15,836 nucleotides of DNA, from contig JABIPV010000286.1 in the NCBI GenBank assembly GCA_018699075.1, forward strand, positions 1-15,836, written 5' to 3'. Both the position numbers and the translations under genes were made by a program. Below are positions 6,012-13,300 of the stretch, in pieces. This DNA comes from Kordiimonadaceae bacterium (GTDB lineage: Bacteria; Pseudomonadota; Alphaproteobacteria; Sphingomonadales; Emcibacteraceae). The notes under the pieces were generated by a model, which was not told the DNA's origin, ran no database searches, and was given only the letters and a program-made list of their open reading frames with translations. Every line of letters starts with the position of its first letter. The stretch's first letter is position 1.

Positions 6012-8468
6012 CTATACGTCTAAATTCGCTACGCTTAAGGCATTATCTTGAATAAATTCGCGGCGTGGCTCCACCACATCACCCATAAGTTTTGAGAATA
6101 TCTCATCTGCTGTATCCGCATGACTGACTTTTACTTTTAATAGACTACGCGCATCAGGATCAAGGGTCGTTTCCCAAAGTTGACCCGGGTTCATTTCACC
6201 CAGTCCTTTATAGCGTTGAATTGAAAGGCCTTTACGACCGTATTTTATGATATATGTCAGTAATTCACTTGGTAAATTAATATCATGACTTTCTTCTTTT
6301 CTTGTAATCGAAGAAGTGGTTTCAAAGACTTGAGCGCGTTCCGCAGCAGCTTCGTTTAATTTACGGGCTTCCGCAGAAGCAATAAATATCGCATCAATGC
6401 GATATACATCTTTAATACCTCTAATTTCTTGAACAAAGGTAACACCGTCACCTTCCTCATCAAGGCGGGCTGTCCAATTATCTTCACCAACGCCAGCACG
6501 CGCATTAAGACGATTTGTTACTTTAGTAAGTATAGCATCAGCGCCTTTACCACGTAAAAGTACATCTTCAGAAAGCGCGCCAAGAACTGCGAGTTCTTCA
6601 ATCAGTTCTTTATTATAGCGATTAGATACATGGGCAAGTACACGGTTAACACGGCGCGTATTTTCCACCAGTTCCGCAAGGTCATTTCCGGCAATTTGAG
6701 TCCCATTACCAAGAGTAAGTAACATTTCTTCGAGTGTCTGAGCGATCAAATAATCTTCGAGCGCCGGATCATCTTTAATATATACCTCAGATTTCCCCCG
6801 ACTTACTTTGTAGAGTGGCGGCTGTGCAATATATAAATATCCATTATCAATCAGTTCCGGCATTTGACGGTAAAAGAATGTTAGCAGCAACGTACGGATA
6901 TGGGCCCCATCCACATCGGCATCAGTCATGATAATTACTTTATGATAACGCAGCTTTTCAATATTAAAGCCACCGTGTTCAACATCTGGTCCTATACCTG
7001 TACCGAGAGCCGTAATCAACGTGCCAATTTCCTGAGAGCCCAACATACGGTCAAATCGCGCACGTTCAACGTTTAGAATTTTACCCTTGAGAGGCAAAAT
7101 TGCTTGGTTCTTTCTATGACGTCCCTGCTTAGCACTACCGCCAGCAGAGTCTCCTTCCACTATGAAAATTTCCGCTTTTTCAGGGTCTCGTTCCTGACAA
7201 TCTGCTAATTTCCCCGGTAATGATGAAATATCAAGAACACCTTTGCGACGGGTAAGTTCGCGAGCTTTTCGCGCAGCCTCACGGGCCGCAGCCGCTTCAC
7301 AAATTTTGCCTATGATAATTTTTGCGTCTGCGGGACGCTCTTCAAACCATTGGCTCAATTTTTCATTAAGCAAACTTTCAACAACCGGCCTTATTTCTGA
7401 TGAAACTAATTTATCTTTAGTTTGTGAGGAGAATTTTGGGTCAGGAACTTTAACACTGAGCACGCAGGTTAGGCCTTCACGGCTATCCTCACCAGAAATG
7501 GAGACTTTTTCTTTCTTAGAAATACCTGAACTTGTTGCATAATTATTTATGGTACGTGTCAGCGCTCCACGAAAACCCGCTAAATGGGTGCCGCCATCAC
7601 GTTGAGGAATATTATTGGTAAAACAAAGTACATTTTCATGATAGCTATTGTTCCATTGCAATGAACACTCAAATATCACATCATCTTTTTCACCAATAAT
7701 CGTGATTGGTTTATCAATTAACGCAACCTTACTACGGTCAAGATATTCTACATATGCTTCGATACCACCTTCGTAATAAAGCTCAACTTCTTCATGATCA
7801 CTGGTACGGTGATCTTGAACAACAATTCTTACCCCTCTATTTAGAAAAGCGAGTTCACGAAAACGATGCTTTAGTATTTCATAACTAAAATCTACATTGG
7901 TGAATGTATCCGTCGATGGCTTAAACGTTACTTGGGTTCCTGTTTGGCCAGGCGCATCTCCAACCACAATAAGATCTTCAAGCGGCTCACCATGTTCAAA
8001 GCGCATATAATGTTCTTTATCATTACGCCAAATGCGTAGCTCAAGATAATCAGATAACGCGTTTACAACAGACACGCCAACCCCATGAAGGCCCCCAGAC
8101 ACCTTATAACTATTAGAATCGAACTTACCTCCCGCATGAAGTTGGGTCATAATAACTTGCGCAGCAGAAACCCCTTCTTCTTCATGAATATCTACAGGAA
8201 CCCCTCGACCATTATCGGTAACAGAAATGGAGCCTTCTTCATTCATGGTAATCAGAACTTTATCACAATAGCCCGCGAGGCTTTCATCAATCGCATTATC
8301 GGAAACCTCAAAAACCATATGATGCAAACCGGTGCCGTCATCAGTATCACCGATATACATTCCCGGACGTTTTCTCACCGCATCAAGGCCTTTTAATACC
8401 TTAATCGAATCTGCGCCATACTCTTCTGCGCCTTCAGTTGCATCTTTTACCTGTGTATCGTCAGACAT
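6012..8468 (-). CDS. gyrB: DNA gyrase subunit B
   Basis: GyrB is the ATPase subunit of DNA gyrase (with GyrA, not in the window), which introduces negative supercoils. The 818-residue protein is complete: a GHKL ATPase domain with VRKRPGMYIGDT (31-42), EVSDNAIDE (54-62), TDNGRGVPVD (84-93) and GGLHGVGVSVVNALS (125-139); a transducer domain with QRDGGTH (289-295); and the TOPRIM domain with EGDSAGGSAKQGR (438-450), PLKGKILNVERAR (459-471) and the metal-binding DADVDGAHIR (516-525). The C-terminal GRKGLSIQRYKGLGEMNPGQLWETTLDP block is gyrase type rather than ParE. The length is slightly above the roughly 800 residues usual for this group. The ATG is preceded by AAAGGACG. It is the last gene of the dnaN-recF-gyrB run, 54 bases after recF. 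Confidence 0.98.
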   Translation of the reverse strand: MSDDTQVKDATEGAEEYGADSIKVLKGLDAVRKRPGMYIGDTDDGTGLHHMVFEVSDNAIDESLAGYCDKVLITMNEEGSISVTDNGRGVPVDIHEEEGVSAAQVIMTQLHAGGKFDSNSYKVSGGLHGVGVSVVNALSDYLELRIWRNDKEHYMRFEHGEPLEDLIVVGDAPGQTGTQVTFKPSTDTFTNVDFSYEILKHRFRELAFLNRGVRIVVQDHRTSDHEEVELYYEGGIEAYVEYLDRSKVALIDKPITIIGEKDDVIFECSLQWNNSYHENVLCFTNNIPQRDGGTHLAGFRGALTRTINNYATSSGISKKEKVSISGEDSREGLTCVLSVKVPDPKFSSQTKDKLVSSEIRPVVESLLNEKLSQWFEERPADAKIIIGKICEAAAAREAARKARELTRRKGVLDISSLPGKLADCQERDPEKAEIFIVEGDSAGGSAKQGRHRKNQAILPLKGKILNVERARFDRMLGSQEIGTLITALGTGIGPDVEHGGFNIEKLRYHKVIIMTDADVDGAHIRTLLLTFFYRQMPELIDNGYLYIAQPPLYKVSRGKSEVYIKDDPALEDYLIAQTLEEMLLTLGNGTQIAGNDLAELVENTRRVNRVLAHVSNRYNKELIEELAVLGALSEDVLLRGKGADAILTKVTNRLNARAGVGEDNWTARLDEEGDGVTFVQEIRGIKDVYRIDAIFIASAEARKLNEAAAERAQVFETTSSITRKEESHDINLPSELLTYIIKYGRKGLSIQRYKGLGEMNPGQLWETTLDPDARSLLKVKVSHADTADEIFSKLMGDVVEPRREFIQDNALSVANLDV

Positions 8469-8502
8469 AAAGTCTCGTCCTTTATTTAATTATATTTATT
8501 GG

Positions 8503-8517
8503 GTGCTAATATAGCAC
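8503..8517. repeat. Inverted repeat in the recF-gyrB gap
   Basis: GTGCTA-ATA-TAGCAC is a perfect 6-bp stem with a 3-base centre, 35-49 bases upstream of gyrB and 5 bases after the recF stop. There is no T run directly after it on the minus strand, so it is not a clear terminator. It could act as an operator for gyrB or an mRNA-stabilising hairpin. Confidence 0.5.
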
Positions 8518-8522
8518 ATTTC

Positions 8523-9728
8523 TTACTTATCTTCTTCTACTTTACCATCTTCAAAGTGAAAAAATTTAGCCCTTTTTCCCATTTGTTCAAATAATGATTT
8601 ATCGGTTCCTGTTAGCCAGACTTGTGATCCGATATCGTAAAGCTCTTCAAACAAAAATCCTCGTCTTTTTTCATCCAAATGGGCGACTATTTCATCTAAG
8701 AGTAATAAAGGCGGTGCCCCAAACTGAGTGGCACTTAAACGCGCACTTGCCAGAGTTATGCCGATTAATAATGCTTTTTGTTCACCTGTTGAACAAAGCT
8801 CCGCCGGCATATTTTTATCTACATGACGCACCAACAAATCCGTTTTATGAGGGCCAATTGATGTGCGACCTGACCTGGCATCTGACTGTCTGGTTTGAAT
8901 AAGGCGTTCGCAGAAATCCCCTTCAACATCTACCGCAGGGCGAATTAAAAGATCTTCTTCTAGCTCACCACCCAGAGATAGTGTTGCTCTTGGAAAGGCC
9001 GACTGACTTTCCATTATTGCTTGACCTAGCTTTTGAATAGCGTCAAGGCGTGCAGCGGCCACTGCAACACCATGTTCGGCCATTCTACCCTCTAAAGTCG
9101 CAACCCATACTGGGTCTGCGTTTCCTTCGGACAACAAACGCCCTCTTTCACGCATTACTTTTTCATAGGCATTCACTTCACGGGTATGAGTGGGGTGATA
9201 AGCGGCCACTAACCTGTCAAGAAATCTTCTGCGTCCAGACGCTCCTTCAACAAAAAGGCGGTCCATTTGCGGGGTAAGCCACGCCACTTGAAGTATTTCA
9301 TCAAATGCGGCCGGACTTGATAAGTTCTCACCGTCCAAACGACCTATCCGCCGATCTGGTGACGTTTCCGATGAAAGTTCATGACGGGGCACAAGACCGC
9401 TGCCAAGTTGTCTCATACCTTCAGGTGTCATAACCCGGCCAGCAACCGCCCATGGAGATTTCGCCCCGAGCTTATTTACATCTGAAAGCCTTGCTTGTCT
9501 TAAGCCACGACCCGGCGAAAGAAACGAGAGTGCTTCTAATAAGTTCGTCTTACCCGCGCCATTTGCACCCGTAAGAACAACCGAACTCGCACCTACATTT
9601 AGTTCCATACTTTCATAAGAACGAAAGTTATTGAGCATCACCCGATCCACATAAAGCACAAGTGCCTTACCCAAGGGCAAGGCACTGTCAAAATTTTGAG
9701 GTACATTTGAATGTGCTAAAATGCTCAC
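8523..9728 (-). CDS. recF: DNA replication/repair protein RecF
   Basis: RecF is an SMC-like ATPase that, with RecO and RecR, loads RecA at single-stranded gaps at stalled forks. The 401-residue frame has Walker A GANGAGKT (54-61), the conserved NFRSYESMELNV just before it, RRFLDRLV (166-173), the ABC signature STGEQKALLIGITLA and Walker B LLLLDEIVAHLDEKRR. The upstream GTG start (9728) is 11 bases after the dnaN stop. It gives about 25 more residues than the usual RecF beginning, which would be near LYVDRVMLNNFRSYE. An internal GTG at about 9659, preceded by AAGG, is a plausible true start. The gene lies between dnaN and gyrB, the standard position, and is probably cotranscribed with both. 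Confidence 0.96.
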   Translation of the reverse strand: MSILAHSNVPQNFDSALPLGKALVLYVDRVMLNNFRSYESMELNVGASSVVLTGANGAGKTNLLEALSFLSPGRGLRQARLSDVNKLGAKSPWAVAGRVMTPEGMRQLGSGLVPRHELSSETSPDRRIGRLDGENLSSPAAFDEILQVAWLTPQMDRLFVEGASGRRRFLDRLVAAYHPTHTREVNAYEKVMRERGRLLSEGNADPVWVATLEGRMAEHGVAVAAARLDAIQKLGQAIMESQSAFPRATLSLGGELEEDLLIRPAVDVEGDFCERLIQTRQSDARSGRTSIGPHKTDLLVRHVDKNMPAELCSTGEQKALLIGITLASARLSATQFGAPPLLLLDEIVAHLDEKRRGFLFEELYDIGSQVWLTGTDKSLFEQMGKRAKFFHFEDGKVEEDK

Positions 9729-9739
9729 CCGAGACCCCG

Positions 9740-10861
9740 TTAAACTCTCATAGGCATAAGAACGTAAAGGGCGCCTTCATCAGTTAAATCCTTCAAGATC
9801 GTAGGTGCCGCCGCATCTGCAAAAGCAACCTGCACAACATCGCCTTCGATTTGGGCGAGAATATCAAGTAAATAACGTGAGTTAAAACCAATTTCCATTT
9901 CGTCAGATTCGTAACTAACCGAAAGTTCTTCTGTCGCTGTACCATGTTCAGGACTATTTACAGAAAGCTTAAGCTGCCCTGTTTCCATACCAAGCTTAAC
10001 AGAACGGGTTTTATCAGAAGAGATTGTAGAAACACGGTCTACAGCCTCCGCAAGGATTTTACTGTCTACTTCCATATTTTTATCGTTCCCTTCCGGGATC
10101 ACACGGGAATAGTCCGGGAATGTTCCGTCAATTAATTTTGACGTAAGAACAATATCCGCAAATGTGAAACGGATTTTCGTATCAGAAAGACTAACCTGAA
10201 CATCCCCTTCATATTCATCGATTAATTTTCTAAGTTCACCAACAGCTTTACGCGGAACAATAATACCTGGCATCTCAGCAGCACCCTCCGGCATGTCCAC
10301 ATCGAAACGTGCCAACCTGTGGCCATCCGTAGCCACACCACGAAGAACGGCTTCACCGTTATCATCACTGGCTGCATGTAGATAAATACCATTAAGGTAA
10401 TAACGTGTTTCTTCCGTTGAAACGGCAAAACGTGTTTTATCCATCAACCTTTTAAGGTTTATAGCCGTTACATTAAAACTCACAGGTAAATCACCTTCTG
10501 ACATAACCGGGAAATCTTCGCGCGGTAGACAAGAAAGCGTAAAACGTGAGCGCCCTGCGCTGATGGTCATGCGACCACTGTCCACATCATAATAAAGCTC
10601 TACTTTTGAGCCTTCTGGTAGTTTCCTGACAATGTCGTACAGCGTATGTGCCGGGGCTGTGATGCCGCCCGCTTCTTCTGTTTCAACAGCGACCGATTCG
10701 CCAATCGCTATATCCAAATCCGTTGCAGCAAGACTTAGACGACCATTTTCAGCTTCAAGCAATACATTCGATAAAATGGGAATGGTATTACGGCGCTCTA
10801 CAACACTCTGGATATGCCCAAGAGATTTAAGTAAGGCGCCTCGTTCTATATTCAATTTCAT
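9740..10861 (-). CDS. dnaN: DNA polymerase III beta subunit (sliding clamp)
   Basis: The beta clamp is a ring-shaped dimer that tethers DNA polymerase III and other partners to DNA. The 373-residue length is typical. The start MKLNIERGALLKSLGHIQSVVERRNTIPILSNVLLEA, the LSLAATDLDIAIG strand and the C-terminal YVLMPMRV (end of the partner-binding pocket) identify it clearly. Three repeated clamp domains of about 120 residues are consistent with the length; the conserved VATDGHRLA lies in the middle domain. The ATG at 10861 begins the family's usual N-terminus. The ribosome site is weak (GAAG, about 14 bases upstream). It starts 182 bases after dnaA, in a gap with repeats and a hairpin, so it may have its own promoter. 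recF follows after 11 bases. Confidence 0.98.
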   Translation of the reverse strand: MKLNIERGALLKSLGHIQSVVERRNTIPILSNVLLEAENGRLSLAATDLDIAIGESVAVETEEAGGITAPAHTLYDIVRKLPEGSKVELYYDVDSGRMTISAGRSRFTLSCLPREDFPVMSEGDLPVSFNVTAINLKRLMDKTRFAVSTEETRYYLNGIYLHAASDDNGEAVLRGVATDGHRLARFDVDMPEGAAEMPGIIVPRKAVGELRKLIDEYEGDVQVSLSDTKIRFTFADIVLTSKLIDGTFPDYSRVIPEGNDKNMEVDSKILAEAVDRVSTISSDKTRSVKLGMETGQLKLSVNSPEHGTATEELSVSYESDEMEIGFNSRYLLDILAQIEGDVVQVAFADAAAPTILKDLTDEGALYVLMPMRV

Positions 10862-10876
10862 TTGATAATTTCACGC

Positions 10877-10933
10877 TTCATATTTATTAGATTTTTCACC
10901 CAAGACTTACAAAAGTCCAATTCATATTTATTA
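10877..10933. repeat. 13-bp direct repeat upstream of dnaN
   Basis: TTCATATTTATTA occurs exactly at 10877-10889 and again at 10921-10933, start to start 44 bp, about four helical turns. The right copy is part of the inverted repeat ATATTT-ATT-AAATAT (10924-10938). The left copy lies 16-28 bases upstream of the dnaN start. Equal spacing on the helix suggests paired protein sites or part of the dnaN promoter. Confidence 0.5.
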
Positions 10934-10963
10934 AATATTATTGAAAAACAGACTACCATAATC

Positions 10964-10982
10964 AGCCATGACGTCAATGGCT
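10964..10982. repeat. Hairpin in the dnaA-dnaN gap
   Basis: AGCCAT and ATGGCT form a perfect 6-bp stem; the segment between them overlaps the 8-bp palindrome TGACGTCA (10969-10976). A TTTT run follows on the plus strand only, whereas dnaA and dnaN are transcribed on the minus strand. It is therefore not a standard dnaA terminator; a weak attenuator or a protein site is more likely. Confidence 0.4.
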
Positions 10983-11024
10983 TTTTCATTGCTTTTCTGC
11001 CGAGTCGCAATATAATTTTATATT

Positions 11025-11043
11025 AGCTTAAATGAGCTTAAAT
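11025..11043. repeat. Tandem 9-bp repeat at the dnaA 3' end
   Basis: AGCTTAAAT is repeated twice with a 10-bp period (11025-11033 and 11035-11043), ending directly beside the dnaA stop codon. It is too short to name, but it adds to the repeats in the dnaA-dnaN gap. Confidence 0.35.
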
Positions 11044-12420
11044 TTAGGTGCTGAACATCCGCTCAAGATGGATAATATCCTCATCAAGCACACTATCTGT
11101 TTGTCGCAGTTCTTCTATGCGTTTTACAGCATGCATAACGGTTGTATGGTCGCGTCCGCCAAACTTTCTGCCAATAGACGGAAGTGATTGAGAGGTCATC
11201 TGCTTACAGAGAAACATGGCGACTTGTCGTGGTCGCGCCACTTGACGCGCACGGCGCGCGGAAGAAAGATCAGAAAGCTTGATATTAAAATAATCTGCAA
11301 CCTGTCTTTGAATTTCATCAACCGTAACCCGGCGGTCATTGGCACGTAGCAAGTCCTGGAGGACTTCTTGCGTCATATCGAGGGTAATAGGCCTGCCGAT
11401 CAGCGTAGAATGAGCCACCATGCGGTTAAAAGCCCCTTCAAGTTCACGTACGTTCGAGCTGATACGACGCGCGAGAAACTCAAGCACTTCACTTTGAATT
11501 TCAACTTCTGAAACACTATTGGCTTTTTGTTGCAATATGCCTAGGCGTAATTCGTAATCGGTCGGATGAATATCAGCTACCAAGCCCCAACCAAGTCTAG
11601 ACCTAATGCGTTCTTCAACGCCTTCTAGGTTAGAAGGCGAACGATCCGCTGATAGGATCACTTGCCTATGATTATCAACCAATGCGTTAAATGTATGAAA
11701 AAATTCTTCTTGAGTACTTTCTTTATTGGCAATGAATTGCAAATCATCCACCATCAACAAATCCACATTACGGAATTTTTTCTTAAACGACATGGTATCT
11801 TTATAACGAATGGCCGATACAAACTGGTACATGAATTGTTCCGCAGACAAATAAACCACTTTTCGGTTTGGGAAATGTTCTCGGTTTGCCCAGGCAATCG
11901 CGTGCATCAAATGAGTTTTACCAAGCCCCACCCCGCCGTGCAGATAGAGCGGGTTAAAATTCACATCTTTATTTTCAGCAACCCGCCGTGCTGCCGCGTA
12001 AGCAAGTTCGTTTGATTTACCTAAGACAAAACTATCAAATGTAAACCTTGGGTCAAGAGGTGCACCAAACTCATTATTACTCATTACTTTTGCTTTAGTT
12101 TTTGTTGATTTACTCTTTTTAGAAATCTCTCTTGCTTCCTCCTCTTTATCCGCTCCTTTAAAGCCGGACAAAACAACGATTTCTATATCATGAACGTCTG
12201 CATTTGCCCTGTTCCAGGCCCCTTTAAGACGATCTTCAAAATTTGACATCAACCAATTACGCATAAAGCGTGTCGGCGCTGCCATAATCGCGCGGTCATC
12301 TTCCACGTTGATCAATGCCAGCGGCTTAAACCAGCTTTTATAGGTATTTTCATCAAAATCTGCGCGCAGATAATCAAGTACATTGTTCCACTGCATATCG
12401 ATGTTTAATTCTTGAGTCAT
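11044..12420 (-). CDS. dnaA: Chromosomal replication initiator DnaA
   Basis: DnaA binds 9-mer boxes at the origin and, with ATP, opens the duplex and recruits the helicase. The 458-residue protein shows all four domains: domain I (about 8-80, with WFKPLALINVED and MRNWLMSNF); a lysine- and serine-rich linker (about 90-118, EEEAREISKKSKSTKTKAK); the AAA+ domain III with FTFDSFVLGKSNELAYAAA (127-145), Walker A GGVGLGKT (162-169) and Walker B LLMVDDLQFI (221-230); and DNA-binding domain IV ending in FGGRDHTTVMHAVKRI, with DHTT at 424-427. The box-recognition motif is intact, so the protein should read ordinary DnaA boxes. The ATG has a poor ribosome site. A 19-bp palindrome lies 21-39 bases upstream, overlapping the end of the rhodanese gene, which is only 34 bases away and may be cotranscribed. 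Confidence 0.98.
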   Translation of the reverse strand: MTQELNIDMQWNNVLDYLRADFDENTYKSWFKPLALINVEDDRAIMAAPTRFMRNWLMSNFEDRLKGAWNRANADVHDIEIVVLSGFKGADKEEEAREISKKSKSTKTKAKVMSNNEFGAPLDPRFTFDSFVLGKSNELAYAAARRVAENKDVNFNPLYLHGGVGLGKTHLMHAIAWANREHFPNRKVVYLSAEQFMYQFVSAIRYKDTMSFKKKFRNVDLLMVDDLQFIANKESTQEEFFHTFNALVDNHRQVILSADRSPSNLEGVEERIRSRLGWGLVADIHPTDYELRLGILQQKANSVSEVEIQSEVLEFLARRISSNVRELEGAFNRMVAHSTLIGRPITLDMTQEVLQDLLRANDRRVTVDEIQRQVADYFNIKLSDLSSARRARQVARPRQVAMFLCKQMTSQSLPSIGRKFGGRDHTTVMHAVKRIEELRQTDSVLDEDIIHLERMFST

Positions 12421-12440
12421 ATAGTCAATTGTGCTCTTTG

Positions 12441-12459
12441 ATTAATATTTATTATTAAT
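12441..12459. promoter_or_regulatory. 19-bp AT-rich palindrome just upstream of dnaA
   Basis: ATTAATA-N5-TATTAAT is a perfect inverted repeat spanning the rhodanese stop codon and the start of the 34-base gap to dnaA. All bases are A or T, so an RNA hairpin would be weak; it suits an operator or a start-site melting element better. It contains the AATAAATAT motif (minus strand) also seen before dnaN and gyrB. Confidence 0.4.
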
Positions 12460-12874
12460 GTTGCCACGGCAGGTTTCGTCCTTGCCATCCTGATTTTCTA
12501 CCCCGATGACCCTCTTCATCAGGGTCTCCTTCAAATCCTTCTAGAATATTATAGCTATTCGCATAACCTGCCTTCGTTGCCGCTATTGCTGCCCCAATCG
12601 AGCGAACACCCGTACGGCATAAAAAGTAAATGGACGTTTCTTTATCAGATACAGCCGAGGTCAGCTGCGAAATGAACTCTTCATTCGGTATGCGATCAGG
12701 AAAACTTACCCACTCAATAAAAATATTTCTTTTGTCGATGTCAGATAAATCAGTCACGCCTACACATTTCCATTCTGCGAGGGTGCGTACGTCTACAAGA
12801 ACTGCTTTTTTATTTTCTGAAAGTAAGTCCCACGCTTCTTTTGGCGTGATATCCCCTTTATACTGTGTCGACAT
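12455..12874 (-). CDS. Rhodanese-domain sulfurtransferase upstream of dnaA
   Basis: This single-domain rhodanese has 139 residues. ITPKEAWDLLSE (9-20), AVLVDVRTLAEW (24-35) and the active-site loop CRTGVRS (C86 as persulfide nucleophile, R87, R91) are intact. The C-terminal EGFEGDPDEEGHRG followed by GWQGRNLPW defines a subgroup of proteobacterial rhodaneses. Rhodaneses move sulfane sulfur between thiols; the acceptor of this one is unknown. No signal peptide is seen. GAGGAAA at 12883-12889 is a good ribosome site for the ATG at 12874. It is the first gene after the 426-base gene-free region and reads toward dnaA with only 34 bases between, so any promoter here would also serve dnaA. Why a rhodanese should share the dnaA transcript is not evident. 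Confidence 0.92.
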   Translation of the reverse strand: MSTQYKGDITPKEAWDLLSENKKAVLVDVRTLAEWKCVGVTDLSDIDKRNIFIEWVSFPDRIPNEEFISQLTSAVSDKETSIYFLCRTGVRSIGAAIAATKAGYANSYNILEGFEGDPDEEGHRGRKSGWQGRNLPWQH

Positions 12875-12961
12875 TATTTATCTTTCCTCAATTCAACTTT
12901 TTTTAACAACAAGAAACCTTTTCATAAGCCATAGAAATCACATTCTGAAAACCATGCTTAC

Positions 12962-12990
12962 AGTGAATAATTTTTTTTAGATGTCTATAA
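12962..12990 (-). promoter_or_regulatory. Pair of DnaA-box-like 9-mers
   Basis: Read on the minus strand, TTATTCACT (12962-12970) and TTATAGACA (12982-12990) each differ at one position from the consensus TTATNCACA. They have the same orientation and are 20 bp apart start to start, close to two helical turns. They lie 88-116 bases upstream of the rhodanese gene, in a place suited to autoregulation of the rhodanese-dnaA transcript or to initiator binding. Confidence 0.35.
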
Positions 12991-13065
12991 ATTATTAGAT
13001 AATTAAAGTACCCATCATCAAGACATCATGCAACAGATCAGTGAAGCGAAAATAAAATAAAATAC

Positions 13066-13112
13066 CACCCTATGTCTTAATCATGGTTAAGCATACTAGA
13101 TATAGTAGGGTG
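13066..13112. repeat. Three-stem inverted-repeat element containing a CtrA-like site
   Basis: An outer CACCC (13066-13070) and GGGTG (13108-13112) enclose two adjacent stem-loops: CTTAATCATGGTTAAG (13076-13091, 5-bp arms) and TACTA-GATA-TAGTA (13094-13107). The first contains, on the minus strand, TTAACCATGATTAA, which includes the TTAACCAT half-site known for the cell-cycle regulator CtrA, although the full TTAA-N7-TTAA spacing is here N6. A T6 run follows on the plus strand at 13115-13120. It could be a protein-binding array, the end of a small RNA, or an origin element. Confidence 0.4.
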
Positions 13113-13183
13113 TGTTTTTTGAAAAAAATCAAATTTTATATAATAAGAACATTAAGAGAATATCGCTCTTTCAGATGCCCATA

Positions 13184-13216
13184 AAAAAAGCCGAACCCTT
13201 TTTGGTTCAGCTTTTT
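13184..13216 (-). terminator. Intrinsic terminator of rpsT
   Basis: On the minus strand AAAAAGCTGAACC pairs with GGTTCGGCTTTTT (13 bp with one G-U pair) around a 7-base or smaller loop and runs into a T tract. It lies about 85 bases after the rpsT stop, isolating rpsT from the rhodanese-dnaA unit. Confidence 0.85.
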
Positions 13217-13300
13217 AATGATTTTTGGCTCTAATTTTGTGCCATGTCAGGCGAATCGTGACAATCCTTGACGCGACTCGATAACCATTATCTTAAAGGG

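Larger units (their letters stand above)
12875..13300. other. Gene-free AT-rich region between rhodanese and rpsT; candidate dnaA control region or origin
   Basis: No credible gene lies in these 426 bases. From left to right they hold the rhodanese ribosome site, two DnaA-box-like 9-mers (12962-12970 and 12982-12990), an A/T run with three AAAAT units (13049-13063), a three-stem inverted-repeat element with a CtrA-like site (13066-13112), an A/T-rich stretch, the rpsT terminator (13184-13216), two GANTC sites (13253-13257 and 13275-13279) and the palindrome GATAA-N3-TTATC (13280-13292). AT richness, initiator-like boxes and the position beside dnaA are what an origin or a dnaA promoter would show. 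None of the boxes is perfect and no dense cluster exists, so the origin reading is tentative; in several alphaproteobacteria the origin lies elsewhere, near hemE. Confidence 0.4.

Noticed and set aside
7243..7542. Plus-strand open frame of 99 codons inside gyrB
   Set aside because: It lies wholly within the conserved gyrB frame, has no ribosome site or recognisable domain, and is a shadow of the real gene.
10964..10986. Hairpin plus T run as the dnaA terminator
   Set aside because: The T run is on the plus strand, while dnaA and dnaN are on the minus strand, so the orientation is wrong.
11662..12015. Plus-strand open frame of 117 codons inside dnaA
   Set aside because: It is antisense to the AAA+ domain of dnaA, with implausible composition and no start signals.
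12630..12980. Plus-strand open frame of 116 codons reaching into the rhodanese-rpsT gap
   Set aside because: Most of it is antisense to the rhodanese gene; the rest is low-complexity AT-rich sequence without a domain or a ribosome site.
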